Assembly: GCA_028289585.1 (NCBI GenBank)
Contig: JANQPI010000026.1
Coordinates: forward strand, 124,001 to 188,000
DNA length: 64,000 bases
Source of the DNA: Candidatus Zixiibacteriota bacterium
GTDB lineage: Bacteria; Zixibacteria; MSB-5A5; GN15; FEB-12
Direction of reading: 5' to 3'
Part shown: positions 44,878 through 54,200 of the stretch, one piece after another
How positions within the stretch are numbered: the stretch's first letter is position 1
How the letters are laid out: every line of letters begins with the position of its first letter
Position numbers and translations under genes: made by a program
Notes under the pieces: model-generated
What the model was told of the DNA's origin: nothing
Databases searched by the model: none
What the model saw: the letters and a program-made list of their open reading frames with translations, nothing else

Positions 44878-47136
44878 ATGATACGTCAGCGATATGGACA
44901 ATTCATCGTCGCCGGAGCGCTCTGGTTCACGGTGGCGCTTGCGGCATTTGCTTCCGAACCGCTTTCGGTACTGGAGGGCACCGTTCGGACGACCGAGGGT
45001 CGGCTGGTGGCCGGAGCGACGATCCGTCTTCAGGCCAACGATAGTCTGGTGTCCGGGGTCATTGCCGACTCGGTCGGTGCCTGGGTATTACCGATCACAG
45101 GACATCATCTGAGCGATTTGTCACTTGTCGTCAGTGCTGTCGGTTTCAAAACGCGGCGATTGTCGTTGGCTCACATGGGTGACAACGCCACCCACCTTCA
45201 GCTTTCCATCATCCTGGCACCGTTACTCGATAGCCGGACCACGATAACGATTACCGAGTCGCATGACATTCCACGCTCACGAATTGATTCGACAGAAATT
45301 GCCCGCCGGGTGCGCGCCGCACTCGTGCCAACCGATGCGACCGCGGCGGTACGGTTGCCAGGCGCCGCCCGGCCGGGCTCAATGCACTCCGCCGATATTC
45401 GTCTCTATGGCCGAAGCCCACAGTGGCGACTTGATGGTCACATCCTGGAAGGGAGTACGAATCACTATGGCATGTTTTCTGTGGTTCCGTCGCCTGCGCT
45501 CGCTGCTGTTTCGGTCCTCGCGCTTGGCGGGGATGCCTCCGCCGCCGAAGCGTCGACGATTGATCTAGAGACGATCGACGGTTTTTCAACTGTTCCGGAC
45601 AACGCCGTTTCGATTTCAACGATCGATGCCTCCGGGTCGATGCATCATCGTGCCGATCGCTGGTTTCTGTCCGCCACGGGTCGCTATTCGGTCCTTGATC
45701 GACTTACCGCGCTTGCACCGGCATCAAGCGATCGACGGTCACTACCGCCGACATCGTTTCGCGACGTGCTGCTCACAAGCGGCCTCCGGCCCGCCCCCGG
45801 TAGGACGTTGACGGCAACACTTCTCGTTGCCAACGATGGCCTAACCGTAAACTCGGTTGCCGCCGCCGGATTAGGCACGCCAACCGAAGTCGATCAATCG
45901 ACAACGCGGGTACTGTCGGCGGTCCGATACAAGCAACCGTTCGCTTCCGGATGGTTGACGCTTACCGGACGGTATCAGGCTACCTCCGAGCAGTATCGTG
46001 CACTGCCGGACGTGGCCGGGGGGGTTACTGTCGACCTTCGAGATGCAACGAGAGTTGTCTCTGTGGGGGGCAGATGGATAGCCGGATTCAAGAACACGAC
46101 CGTTACGATCGGCACGGATGTGTCCGTACGCTCGTTTGACCAAACCGGTGAGCAGAATAACTGGAACTTCCTGTCACCGTTTAGTTCATCGGATCGCCCG
46201 CATCTCTATCAAGCGACGCTCAACGCTGATTACGGGACGTTTGATACCTTCGGCACCGCAGTCGACGGTGCAGTGTACCTTTCGGCAAGTCGACGCCTGG
46301 CTCCTCTGGATGTAACCGCCGGCGTACGAGCCCAGCAGATCGGTTTCGTGTCGAACGGGCGTGCACTACTGCCTCGACTTCGCATTGGGCTTCCGATCGG
46401 AGCGGCTCGACTGGAACTCGTTGCGGGTCGCTACCGGACAACGCCGCTGTCTTCGGTGCTGAACGATAACCAACCCCTCGCTCGAATGAATCTGTCGGAG
46501 CTGAAACCGATCGCTGCTGATCAAGTGGGGCTGCGCCTCCGTTACCACGACGTTACGGTCGAGACCGTTGCGCGACGCGAGTGGCATCGCCCCGAACTAG
46601 TGGCAAACGCCGTTGTCGAAGCATTAAGCGTCCAGTCGACGGGATCAGCCCGTCTCTGGTCGGCGGCGATTAGCTGGGATCGGGAACGATGGCCGCTAGC
46701 ATCAATGGCGATCAACGCGTCGTATACGTTCACCCGGGGTAGCCGTGTATACGACGGAGTCCGTCAGTCCGACCCCGAATCGGTACCCCATCGATTTTGG
46801 ACCGAGGTTCACTGGCAGGCCGACGACACCTGGCATTTCACCGGCCAGTTTCAGCTGGCGTCGGGGCAGGCCTACGCACCGCTTACATTCTTAGCTGCCG
46901 CTAACGAACCGTGGAATACCGCCAGCTACCGAAGCTGGTTGGCGACCGACTATACTCAGCGCTTTCGAACCCACGCTTACCTGACGTTCTCGGCCGAGTA
47001 TCGCTTTGCGATTGGTGCGGCCTGGTTAACGCTGGCAAATGTTACCAATCGTGCGAATCCGATTATCAATTCTCCGAGTGGCCGCGTTTTCGATGCCGGT
47101 ATCCTGCCGACCGTCGGCGTGCGCTTCGCGATCTAG
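44878..47136 (+). CDS. TonB-dependent outer-membrane receptor-like protein
   Basis: A 752-residue outer-membrane protein. Signal peptide residues 1-25 (FTVALAAFASE). Residues about 30-115 are a carboxypeptidase-regulatory-like domain (VLEGTVRTTEGRLVAGATIRL). The plug domain follows (VRLPGAARPGSMHSADIRLYG and LDGHILEGSTNHYG). The rest is a beta-barrel with repeating polar/hydrophobic strands, ending LPTVGVRFAI, with a C-terminal aromatic motif typical of Bam-inserted barrels. The divergent BtuF-like gene suggests corrinoid or similar cofactor uptake, which is inference. Start: ATG 44878, no clear Shine-Dalgarno. Confidence 0.85.
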   Translation: MIRQRYGQFIVAGALWFTVALAAFASEPLSVLEGTVRTTEGRLVAGATIRLQANDSLVSGVIADSVGAWVLPITGHHLSDLSLVVSAVGFKTRRLSLAHMGDNATHLQLSIILAPLLDSRTTITITESHDIPRSRIDSTEIARRVRAALVPTDATAAVRLPGAARPGSMHSADIRLYGRSPQWRLDGHILEGSTNHYGMFSVVPSPALAAVSVLALGGDASAAEASTIDLETIDGFSTVPDNAVSISTIDASGSMHHRADRWFLSATGRYSVLDRLTALAPASSDRRSLPPTSFRDVLLTSGLRPAPGRTLTATLLVANDGLTVNSVAAAGLGTPTEVDQSTTRVLSAVRYKQPFASGWLTLTGRYQATSEQYRALPDVAGGVTVDLRDATRVVSVGGRWIAGFKNTTVTIGTDVSVRSFDQTGEQNNWNFLSPFSSSDRPHLYQATLNADYGTFDTFGTAVDGAVYLSASRRLAPLDVTAGVRAQQIGFVSNGRALLPRLRIGLPIGAARLELVAGRYRTTPLSSVLNDNQPLARMNLSELKPIAADQVGLRLRYHDVTVETVARREWHRPELVANAVVEALSVQSTGSARLWSAAISWDRERWPLASMAINASYTFTRGSRVYDGVRQSDPESVPHRFWTEVHWQADDTWHFTGQFQLASGQAYAPLTFLAAANEPWNTASYRSWLATDYTQRFRTHAYLTFSAEYRFAIGAAWLTLANVTNRANPIINSPSGRVFDAGILPTVGVRFAI

Positions 47137-47151
47137 CGAGAAATTCGTCTT

Positions 47152-47235
47152 CTAGAAGTAGAAGGTTGCAGCGACGACTGCTGCGGTGTTGAAGTTCGTT
47201 CCGTCGGGGACGCTTGACGTCAAGAGCAACCGCAC
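47152..47235 (-). pseudogene. Possible remnant of an outer-membrane protein C-terminus
   Basis: In the intergenic stretch after the TonB receptor, the minus strand carries 27 sense codons ending in TAG with the translated tail NTAAVVAATFYF. An alternating small/hydrophobic strand ending in Phe is the hallmark of a barrel-inserted outer-membrane protein. No start or upstream barrel exists; a terminator hairpin sits immediately before it on the minus strand (47264-47241). Chance cannot be excluded. Confidence 0.3.
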
Positions 47236-47240
47236 AAAAA

Positions 47241-47264
47241 ACGGCGGGCCTGGAAGCCCGCCGT
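47241..47264 (-). terminator. Rho-independent terminator after the acyl-CoA dehydrogenase gene
   Basis: Perfect 9-base stem ACGGCGGGC / GCCCGCCGT (47241-47249 and 47256-47264) with loop CTGGAA. On the minus strand it is followed by TTTTT, 25 bases after the acyl-CoA dehydrogenase stop. Confidence 0.85.
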
Positions 47265-47288
47265 CGAAAAATGACACTACTTGTTTGT

Positions 47289-48524
47289 TTACACGACTGG
47301 ATAGCGCTCGACCGTCGGCGAATCGTCGTGCACCGGCGGCAGGTCACGATCGAGTGGTTTGTCGACGCGATAGCCGAGCGCGTAGTCGGCTTGCACGAGC
47401 GTGTGGACTTCGCGGGAACCCTCGTAGATCGAAGCTCCCTTGGAGTTACGGAAGAACCGCTCGACCGGGTACTCATCGGAGAAGCCGTAAGCGCCAAAGC
47501 ACTGCACGGCGTCGGCGGCCGCCTTCTCAGCCTCACGACAGCTGATCCACTTGGCCATCGACGTTTCCTTCGTCGAACGCTTGCCGAGATTCTTCAGCCA
47601 GCCGGCCTTAAGCGTCAGTGCGCGTGAGTATTCGTAACCCGCTTCCATGTTTGCGATCATCTGCTGAACGAGTTGATGTTTCGCTATCGGCTGACCGAAC
47701 GTCTCGCGCTCTTTCGTATAATCAACGGCCGCATCGCGGCAGGCACGGATCAATCCGCAGGAACCGCCGGCGACGGTGTAGCGGCCTTGATCGATGCAGA
47801 ACATCGCGATCTTGAAGCCGGCACCTTCCTCATGGACGAGATTCTCGGCCGGGACTTTGACATCCTGGAAGGCGAGCCAACCGGTGTTGCCAGCGCGGAC
47901 GCCGAGCTTACCGTGGATAGCACCCGACGTTACGCCGTCCCAGTTACGCTCCACGATGAACGCGGAGAGACCGGAGTGGTCGCGTTTCTTCTTCTTCTCC
48001 AGATCGGTCCAGGCGAAGACATAGAAGTAATCGGCAACATCGGCGAGAGAGATCCACATCTTCTCGCCATTGAGAACGTAATGGTCACCCTGCTTCACGG
48101 CGGTCGACTGAATACCAACGGCATCCGAGCCGGCCGCCGGCTCGGTTAACCCGAAGGTGGTGATCTTGTCACCCTGCGCCGCGGGTGTGAGATACTTCTG
48201 CTTCTGCGCCTCATTACCCCACACCAGGAGCGACATCGCGAAGAGTCCGATATGGACTGACAGAATGACGCGGGCCGACGTATCGGCGTACTCGAGTTCC
48301 TCGCAGGCGAGCGCGAGCGAAACGTAGTCCATGCCCAGGCCGCCGTATTCCTCGGGGATACAGAAGCCGAGCAGGTTGGCTTCTTTCATCGCCGGGAGCA
48401 GGTCGGGGTTGAGTTGCTGCTTGCGGTCGTACTCGGAAATGGTCGGGAGAATAACCCGATTGGACACGTCGCGGGCCATATCACGCACCGCGAGTTGGTT
48501 TTCGGTAAACGAAAAATCGATCAT
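47289..48524 (-). CDS. Acyl-CoA dehydrogenase
   Basis: A 411-residue flavoenzyme that introduces the alpha,beta double bond into an acyl-CoA. FAD/substrate motifs FGLTEPAAGSDA and DGVTSGAIHGKLGVRAGNTG are present, the catalytic Glu lies in IYEGSREVH, and the N-terminal helices begin FTENQLAVRDMARDV. I placed the start at ATG 48524 after AAAGGGG; the frame is open upstream but has no family match. Chain-length specificity is not clear; it resembles the medium/short-chain or glutaryl-CoA branch. An enoyl-CoA hydratase lies 640 bases away on the other strand. Confidence 0.94.
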   Translation of the reverse strand: MIDFSFTENQLAVRDMARDVSNRVILPTISEYDRKQQLNPDLLPAMKEANLLGFCIPEEYGGLGMDYVSLALACEELEYADTSARVILSVHIGLFAMSLLVWGNEAQKQKYLTPAAQGDKITTFGLTEPAAGSDAVGIQSTAVKQGDHYVLNGEKMWISLADVADYFYVFAWTDLEKKKKRDHSGLSAFIVERNWDGVTSGAIHGKLGVRAGNTGWLAFQDVKVPAENLVHEEGAGFKIAMFCIDQGRYTVAGGSCGLIRACRDAAVDYTKERETFGQPIAKHQLVQQMIANMEAGYEYSRALTLKAGWLKNLGKRSTKETSMAKWISCREAEKAAADAVQCFGAYGFSDEYPVERFFRNSKGASIYEGSREVHTLVQADYALGYRVDKPLDRDLPPVHDDSPTVERYPVV

Positions 48525-48635
48525 CGCTAGACCCCTTTCGGCCCGGCCCGCCGGGGCCGGCTTGTACTTTTGATCACTATATCGATCATAACGCGGATAG
48601 TCAAATATGGGTTCAGAATTCGGCGGTTCGGCCGC

Positions 48636-48664
48636 TTGCTCAACCCCGTCTGGGCGGCTATTCT
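48636..48664 (+). promoter_or_regulatory. Candidate leaderless promoter, TTGCTC-17-TATTCT-7-ATG
   Basis: TTGCTC (48636-48641), a 17-base spacer, TATTCT (48659-48664), then 7 bases to the GNAT start at 48672. No Shine-Dalgarno is present. Only the first three -35 bases match the consensus. Confidence 0.4.
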
Positions 48665-48671
48665 CGGTCCG

Positions 48672-49145
48672 ATGTCTGCGCTCTCTCGTGTCCAAACGTA
48701 CCTCGCTCCATACGAGCCGCCGTATGCATCGGTTGTTCGGGGCTGGCTCGATTCGCTCGCCACGGTGACCGCCGTCTGCCGGTCGGAAACGTGGCCGGTC
48801 GAGGAGGATATCGTCGATTCCTGGCAGCGGGATAACGTTACTGGCTGGTTGCTGTTCGACGATCGCCAGGCGCGGGCCTACGGCGAACTCTGGCCGCGCC
48901 CCAAAGAGAGCGCGATCGAAATCGCGCATCTGTTGGTCGATCCGGCCCTTCGCCGCCGGGGGCTCGGCCGTGAACTCTTACGACGGCTCTCGGCGCGCGC
49001 GGAAGAGGATCCGTCGGTCGACAGGGTCTTGATCAATATCTACACCGACAACGAGGCGGCCCTGGGGTTGGCGATGGCGTCGGGTTTCGAGCTGATGGGA
49101 ACGAACAAGTATGTCGAGGGGCTGCAGCTGGTGAAGTTGCTGTAG
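48672..49145 (+). CDS. GNAT-family N-acetyltransferase
   Basis: A 157-residue acetyltransferase using acetyl-CoA. Motif A reads IAHLLVDPALRRRGLGRELLRRLSA (pyrophosphate-binding R/Q-x-x-G-x-G/A), followed by NIYTDNEAALGLAMASGFELMGTNKY. The ATG at 48672 follows a TATTCT box by 7 bases; upstream in-frame codons exist but have no family match. Substrate unknown. It is 22 bases upstream of the enoyl-CoA hydratase gene and is probably co-transcribed. Confidence 0.85.
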   Translation: MSALSRVQTYLAPYEPPYASVVRGWLDSLATVTAVCRSETWPVEEDIVDSWQRDNVTGWLLFDDRQARAYGELWPRPKESAIEIAHLLVDPALRRRGLGRELLRRLSARAEEDPSVDRVLINIYTDNEAALGLAMASGFELMGTNKYVEGLQLVKLL

Positions 49146-49167
49146 GTCGCTCCTGAGAGGATTCGCT

Positions 49168-49950
49168 ATGGATTACCAGAACATCACCACTGAACGCAAA
49201 GAGGCCGTGCTCATTATCACGGTCACCCGCGAAAAAGCCCTCAATGCGATGAACAAAGATGTCATCGCCGAATTGCAGCACGCCTTTGATTCGTACAAAG
49301 CCGACGATTCCCTCCGCTGTGTTATCCTGACTGGCGCGGGACCGAAAGCGTTTGTCGCCGGCGCTGATATCAAAGAACTCAACACGCTCACCGGTGTCAC
49401 CGGCCACGAGTTCTCCGAACGCGGACTCCGGTTGATGCGCACCATTCAGTCGTTCCCGCTGCCGGTCATCGCGGCGATCAACGGCTTCGCCCTGGGTGGC
49501 GGCTCGGAACTCGCACTCGCCTGCGACATTCGCCTGGCTGCTGACACCGCACGACTGGGGCAACCGGAGGTCAAACTCGGTTTGTGTCCCGGGTATGGCG
49601 GCACGCAGCGATTGACGCGACTGGTCGGCCGCGGTAAAGCGATGCAAATCATGCTGACCGGTGGAATGTTCTCCGCCGCCGAGGCGCATCGGATCGGCTA
49701 CGTCGACGAAGTCTATCCGGCCGACGAATTGATGGACAAGGCGATGGCGATGGCGAACGAGATTGCTGCCCAGGGTCCGGTCGCCGTACGGCTGACCAAA
49801 GAGCTGGTCAACGCCGCCCTCGAAGTCGGCGAGACGGCCGGTTGCGAAATGGAGAAGCAGGCGTTTGCCTTGACGTGTGCGACCGATGATAAGAACGAGG
49901 GGACGACCGCGTTTCTTGAGAAGCGCGCCGCCGCGTTTACGAACAAGTAG
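49168..49950 (+). CDS. Enoyl-CoA hydratase/isomerase (crotonase family)
   Basis: A 260-residue crotonase-fold enzyme, likely hydrating 2-enoyl-CoA in fatty-acid oxidation. Oxyanion-hole and active-site motifs: GPKAFVAGADIKEL, GGGSELALACDIRLAA, and PEVKLGLCPGYGGTQRL with two acidic positions. It resembles short-chain crotonases. Start: ATG with GAGAGG 5-10 bases upstream. It probably acts with the divergently encoded acyl-CoA dehydrogenase. The LysE gene starts 6 bases after its stop. Confidence 0.95.
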   Translation: MDYQNITTERKEAVLIITVTREKALNAMNKDVIAELQHAFDSYKADDSLRCVILTGAGPKAFVAGADIKELNTLTGVTGHEFSERGLRLMRTIQSFPLPVIAAINGFALGGGSELALACDIRLAADTARLGQPEVKLGLCPGYGGTQRLTRLVGRGKAMQIMLTGGMFSAAEAHRIGYVDEVYPADELMDKAMAMANEIAAQGPVAVRLTKELVNAALEVGETAGCEMEKQAFALTCATDDKNEGTTAFLEKRAAAFTNK

Positions 49951-49956
49951 CTCCCC

Positions 49957-50604
49957 GTGACGCTGCTTGAGATTTTCGGGACGTCGTTCCTCGTCGGTTT
50001 TACCGGCGCCATGATGCCTGGACCACTGCTCGTGGTCGGCATCTCCGAGACACCGCGTCATGGCTGGCTGACCGGTCCCGTGATTGTCTTTGGGCACGGA
50101 ATCGTCGAAGCGCTGACTGTCGCTCTCCTTGCCTTCGGGCTGATCACCGTCACCGGCGAATCATGGGTCGCGCGCGCAATTGCGATCATTGGCGGTCTCG
50201 CGTTGATCGCGATGGCGGTCATGATGGTGGTCGATATTCTCCGCGGTAAAGTGAGTTACAACGTTGGTGAGCCGCCTCGGGCGGCCTCTCGGCTGTTAGT
50301 AGGCAAGGGAGCGACAGCAACGCTGTCGAACCCGTACTGGTGGGTCTGGTGGGGGACCGTTGGACTCGCGCTCGTGCTCGAGTCGAAAGCGATTGGTGTC
50401 GTCACCGGGCCGGTCGTCTTCTTTGTCGGACATATCCTCTCCGATCTCGTCTGGTACACGATCGTCGCGGTGTTGATCTGGTCCGGCCGGAAACTGCTCT
50501 TCGGCTGGCCGCTCAAGACGTTCCTCGTTCTCGCGGCGGCCTTTCTGATCTACCTCGGTGGCACGTTTATCTATGTCGGGCTGACCGACCAGATCGCATT
50601 ATGA
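49957..50604 (+). CDS. LysE-family amino-acid exporter
   Basis: A 215-residue protein with six TM helices. The N-terminal signature FLVGFTGAMMPGPLLVVGISET matches the LysE/RhtB family, whose members export basic amino acids or homoserine lactone-like compounds. Start: GTG 49957, 6 bases after the enoyl-CoA hydratase stop, without a Shine-Dalgarno, so coupled translation is likely. Its stop overlaps the next GNAT start by 4 bases (ATGA). The substrate is unknown. Confidence 0.85.
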   Translation: MTLLEIFGTSFLVGFTGAMMPGPLLVVGISETPRHGWLTGPVIVFGHGIVEALTVALLAFGLITVTGESWVARAIAIIGGLALIAMAVMMVVDILRGKVSYNVGEPPRAASRLLVGKGATATLSNPYWWVWWGTVGLALVLESKAIGVVTGPVVFFVGHILSDLVWYTIVAVLIWSGRKLLFGWPLKTFLVLAAAFLIYLGGTFIYVGLTDQIAL

Positions 50605-51083
50605 GCGACTGTCGCATCGAGCCGATCAATCCGTCGGATGAGCAATGGGCGGAGGCTGTCGATCAAGCGTGGGGGCACGAATTTATCGTCTCACGGGGTA
50701 AGGAGATCTATCCGCGCGACACTGAGGGATTGATTGCGCTCGACAGTTTCGGAGATGCCGTCGGCCTGTTGACATATCGTGTCGACGGTCAATCGTGCGA
50801 GATTGTCAGTGTCGATGCCTTCGAACGCTGGCGCGGTATCGGCACCGCGTTGCTGGAGCGAGTCAAAGGTGTGCTTCGCGAACGAGAGGTATCTCGAGTG
50901 TGGCTGGTCACGACCAACGACAATGTCGATGCAATGCGCTTCTACCAGAAACGCGGATTCACCCTCGCCGCGGCTCACGTGAATGCGCTCGCGTACTCTC
51001 GGGAGTTGAAGCCGCAGATTCCGATGACCGGTAGTTACGGAATTCCGATGCGCGATGAAGTCATCTTCGAGTGTTGGCTGTAG
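50601..51083 (+). CDS. GNAT-family N-acetyltransferase (second)
   Basis: A 160-residue acetyltransferase. Motif A is VSVDAFERWRGIGTALLERVKGVLRE, motif B WLVTTNDNVDAMRFYQKRGF, and the C-terminal tail is acidic. I placed the start at ATG 50601 inside the LysE stop, the normal pattern of coupling; the frame is open upstream but not meaningful. It could modify an amino acid or amine exported by LysE, which is inference. Substrate unknown. Confidence 0.85.
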   Translation: MSDCRIEPINPSDEQWAEAVDQAWGHEFIVSRGKEIYPRDTEGLIALDSFGDAVGLLTYRVDGQSCEIVSVDAFERWRGIGTALLERVKGVLREREVSRVWLVTTNDNVDAMRFYQKRGFTLAAAHVNALAYSRELKPQIPMTGSYGIPMRDEVIFECWL

Positions 51084-51131
51084 CTCCGCCATTGCGTTAT
51101 CCACATTCGATTGGACCGAACAAGTTTGTGA

Positions 51132-51160
51132 TTGCTGACGTAGCATCCGGCCGGTATTGT
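51132..51160 (+). promoter_or_regulatory. Candidate sigma70 promoter for dnaE
   Basis: TTGCTG (51132-51137), a 17-base spacer, TATTGT (51155-51160), giving a leader of about 40 bases before the dnaE start. The start itself has no clear Shine-Dalgarno. Confidence 0.35.
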
Positions 51161-51206
51161 CGCTGAACCGGGGGCGGTTTTCAACGAGTAACTATCCGAG
51201 CGCATT

Positions 51207-54200
51207 ATGGCATTGGCTGATTTTGTCCATCTGCATACCCATTCTCAGTATTCGCTGCTCGATGGTGCCTGTCGCATCGATCAGGTCGTCAAACTGGCCA
51301 AAGAGCATCAGATGCCGGCGGCGGCGATCACCGACCATGGTAACATGTTCGGGGCAATCGAATTCTACAAGCGCGCCACCGCCGAGGGAATCAAGCCGAT
51401 CATCGGCGTCGAGGCCTACGTCGCTGGCACCAGTCGATTGGATAAGAGTCCATCGACGGCCCATCCCGACGGCGGCTACCATCTTCTGCTGTTGGCGGAA
51501 AACAACGACGGCTACCGCAACCTGATCAAACTCTGTTCGGCCGCCTATCTCGAGGGATTCTATCACCGACCCCGGATCGATAAGGAACTGCTCAAGCAGC
51601 ACGCAGGCGGGCTGATTGCAACCTCGGCGTGCATGAACTCGGAAATCAATTCACAATTGCTGTCCGGGCGGACCGACGAAGCGGTCAATGCCCTGCGAGA
51701 AATGGTATCGTTGTTCGGCGAAGGAAACTTCTTCCTCGAGATCCAGCATCACGGGCTCGACAAAGACGACATGTTGATCGAGAAAGTTCTTGCCGTTCAC
51801 AAAGAGACGGGCGTGCCACTGGTGGCGACCAACGATTGCCACTACCTTCAGCGGCATCACGCTCAGGCTCATGACTGCCTGCTCTGCATCCAGACCGGTA
51901 AACTCGTATCAGATACGAATCGCATGAAGTACACCACCGAGGAACTGTACTTCAAGTCGCCCCGGGAGATGCAGGAACGCTTCCATGCCTACCCAGAAGC
52001 GCTGAGTAACACCGTTGCGATTGCTGAACGGTGCAATGTCGAGATCGAAATGGGTAAGTTGCTGCTGCCGGTCTTTCCCATTCCGGAATCACACAATGGT
52101 CCTGACGCCTACCTGCGACACCTTTGCGAAGAGGGCTTGATTGCGCGCTACGGTGAGACGACTACAGAGCTCACTGACCGGCTCGATTACGAGTTAGGCG
52201 TGATTGAACGGATGGGCTATGCCGGGTACTTCCTGATCGTACGGGATTTCGTTGCGTATGCCCGCTCGGAGAATATTCCGGTCGGACCCGGTCGAGGTTC
52301 GGCTGCTGGTTCGCTCGTGTCGTACGTTTTGGGCATCACCAACATCGATCCGATGAAGTTTGATCTGCTGTTTGAACGATTTCTCAATCCGGAACGTATG
52401 TCGATGCCGGATATTGACATTGATTTCGCCGACAGTGGGCGCGACAAAATCATCAAGTACGTTATCGAAAAGTACGGCAAAGACAACGTTTGCCAAATCA
52501 TCACGTTTGGAACGATGGCGGCGCGCGCGGTGATTCGTGATGTCGGACGTGTGCTCGGTATGCCGTACGGTGAGGTCGACACGATCGCGAAACTTGTCCC
52601 GGCGACGATCGGTATTCGTCTCGAAGAAGCGATCGAACAGGTGCCGGAACTGCGCCAACTGGCGAAAGATGATCAGCAGGTGGCGACACTGCTGGAGCAT
52701 TCCAAGACGTTAGAGGGGCTGGCCCGGCATTCATCCACCCACGCCGCTGGGGTGGTGATCGCGCCGTCGAAGCTCACCGACTATGTCCCGCTTTCGCAGG
52801 TCCCCGGGGCCGAGGTGACGACCCAGTACGATATGAAGATGGTCGAGGAGATCGGACTCCTGAAGATGGACTTCCTCGGCTTGAAAACGTTGACCGTCAT
52901 TGATGATTGTTTGCGGATGATCGGTCAGGATTTCCCGAATGAGAAGCCTATCGATATCGATCGTATCCCCGACGATGACCCTGAGGTCTTTGCGCTCTTT
53001 GCCCGCGGCGACACTATCGGCGTCTTTCAGTTTGAATCCCAGGGGATGCGTGACTATCTCCGCCGCCTTGAACCGCAGCGGTTCACCGATCTCGCGGTCA
53101 TGAATGCGCTCTACCGACCGGGTCCACTCGATTCGGGGATGATCGATGAGTACATCGATCGTAAGAAGGGCAAGAAGCAGGTAACGTACCTTCACCCCGT
53201 GCTCGAAGAGATACTGGCTCCGACGTATGGCGTGATCGTCTTTCAGGAGCAGGTGCTCAAGATTGCCAACAATCTGGCCGGCTACTCACTGGGCGAGGCC
53301 GATTTCCTTCGGAAAGCGATGGGCAAGAAGATCAAGTCGATGATGGACGAGCAGCGTGAGAAGTTCCTCACCGGCGCGGACGCCAATCACGTTGACCCCG
53401 AAACGGCAAAGGAAATCTTCGAGCAGATAGAAACGTTTGCCCGCTACGGTTTCAACAAGGCGCACTCGGTCTGTTATGCCTGGGTGGCGTATCAGACCGC
53501 GTGGCTGAAAGCGCACTATCCATCGCACTTCATGGCGGCACTCTTGACATCGGAAATGAGCGACTCCAAGCGCGTGTACGTCTTGCTCGATGAATGTCGC
53601 CGTCTGGGCATTAAGGTCCTTCAGCCGGATGTCAATTCGTCACAGATCGATTTCTCTGTCGAGGGCGAAAACATTCGCTTTGGCTTGCAGGGCGTGAAGA
53701 ACGTTGGCTCCGGACCGGCGAGCGCGATAGTTTCCGAACAGCAGGACCGATCGTTTACGTCGCTGGCCGATCTGGCCGCCCGAATCGAGCCGCGGCTGTT
53801 AAACAAACGGACAGTCGAAGCGCTTGTCGCTTCGGGGGCTCTCGATTCGTTGGTCGACAATCGAGCACAGTTGACCGCGGGGATTGAGAAGGCGCTCGAC
53901 TTTGGACATACGGTCTTTTCGCAACAGAACTCGACCGATTTGTTTGCCGCGGCCGGAGCCTCACTCGAACGGGTCGAACCGGTCCTCCCCGAGGTCCCGG
54001 ATTGGCCGACCGACGAGCGGCTCAATCGCGAGAAGCAGATGCTCGGTATCTACCTGACCGCTCATCCGCTCGATCGCTTTCGCGAGGAGCTACCGCTTTT
54101 CACGACCACCAACACGGCGTCATTGGGCAATCTTGCCGACGGTAAAGAGGCAACGGTTGCCGGGATTCTCACGGCTGTGAAAACCCGGGTCGACAAGAAG

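Noticed and set aside
47289-48929. N-terminal extension of the acyl-CoA dehydrogenase by 135 codons
   Set aside because: The family starts at ATG 48524, which has an AAAGGGG site. The extension has no domain and overlaps the promoter of the divergent acetyltransferase.
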